Shown one piece after another: positions 15,042-15,051 of a DNA stretch of 15,051 nt; position 1 is the stretch's first letter, and each line of letters begins with the position of its first letter. The stretch lies in NCBI GenBank assembly GCA_910586775.1, contig CAJUJN010000039.1:1-15051 (forward strand), in the 5' to 3' direction. The notes under the pieces are model-generated. The model made no database searches, was not told where the DNA came from, and saw nothing but the letters and a program-made list of their open reading frames with translations. A program made the translations under genes and the position numbers. Source of the DNA: an uncultured Acetatifactor sp. GTDB taxonomy: Bacteria; Bacillota; Clostridia; Lachnospirales; Lachnospiraceae.

Positions 15042-15051
15042 GCGTCCAGGG

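Overview
The window is most likely from a chromosome of an anaerobic Clostridia member, probably Lachnospiraceae. Support: moderately GC-rich coding sequence, strong AAGGAGG-type ribosome binding sites, consensus TTGACA/TATAAT promoters, a T-box leader ahead of ileS, a type-2 (eukaryote/archaea-like) isoleucyl-tRNA synthetase, and a stand-alone SseB-domain protein. The exact genus cannot be read from the sequence. Every gene I support lies on the + strand. No tRNA, rRNA, CRISPR array or complete insertion sequence was seen.

Layout. 1-141: structured intergenic DNA with overlapping inverted repeats. 142-2211: a large cytoplasmic ankyrin-repeat protein. 2295-2434: a 140-bp non-coding element with 16-bp perfect terminal inverted repeats starting GTAA and an 8-bp flanking duplication, best read as an IS66-type MITE. 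2474-3085: a consensus promoter and a very long isoleucine T-box leader ending in an intrinsic terminator. 3277-6654: ileS, carrying an unusual Ala/Ser/Gly-rich insertion of about 77 residues. 6655-6973: a possible gene remnant and the glgP promoter with an inverted repeat over its -35. 6974-9547: glycogen phosphorylase with a GTG start. 9675-10784: a secreted lipoprotein metallophosphoesterase with a tandem-repeat linker. 10797-10940: a possible broken gene end. 10941-11423: a GNAT acetyltransferase. 11501-13792: an aconitase-superfamily hydratase resembling YbhJ, followed by a terminator. 13896-14093: a decayed 3' end of another GNAT gene with an in-frame stop. 14289-14822: an SseB-domain protein with its own promoter. 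14823-15051: a possible short transcript or 3' UTR ending in a very strong terminator, then the -35 of a further promoter.

How the genes work together. The genes look like independent units rather than one operon. The best-supported regulatory link is T-box control of ileS: uncharged tRNA-Ile should bind the AUC specifier and the TGGT bulge to allow read-through. GlgP would release glucose-1-phosphate from stored glycogen and appears separately controlled. The aconitase-like enzyme has no pathway neighbours here, so its substrate is open. I found no convincing multi-gene defence or biosynthetic system. The most notable signals are the MITE, the enlarged T-box leader, the IleRS insertion, and several decayed gene ends in intergenic DNA.
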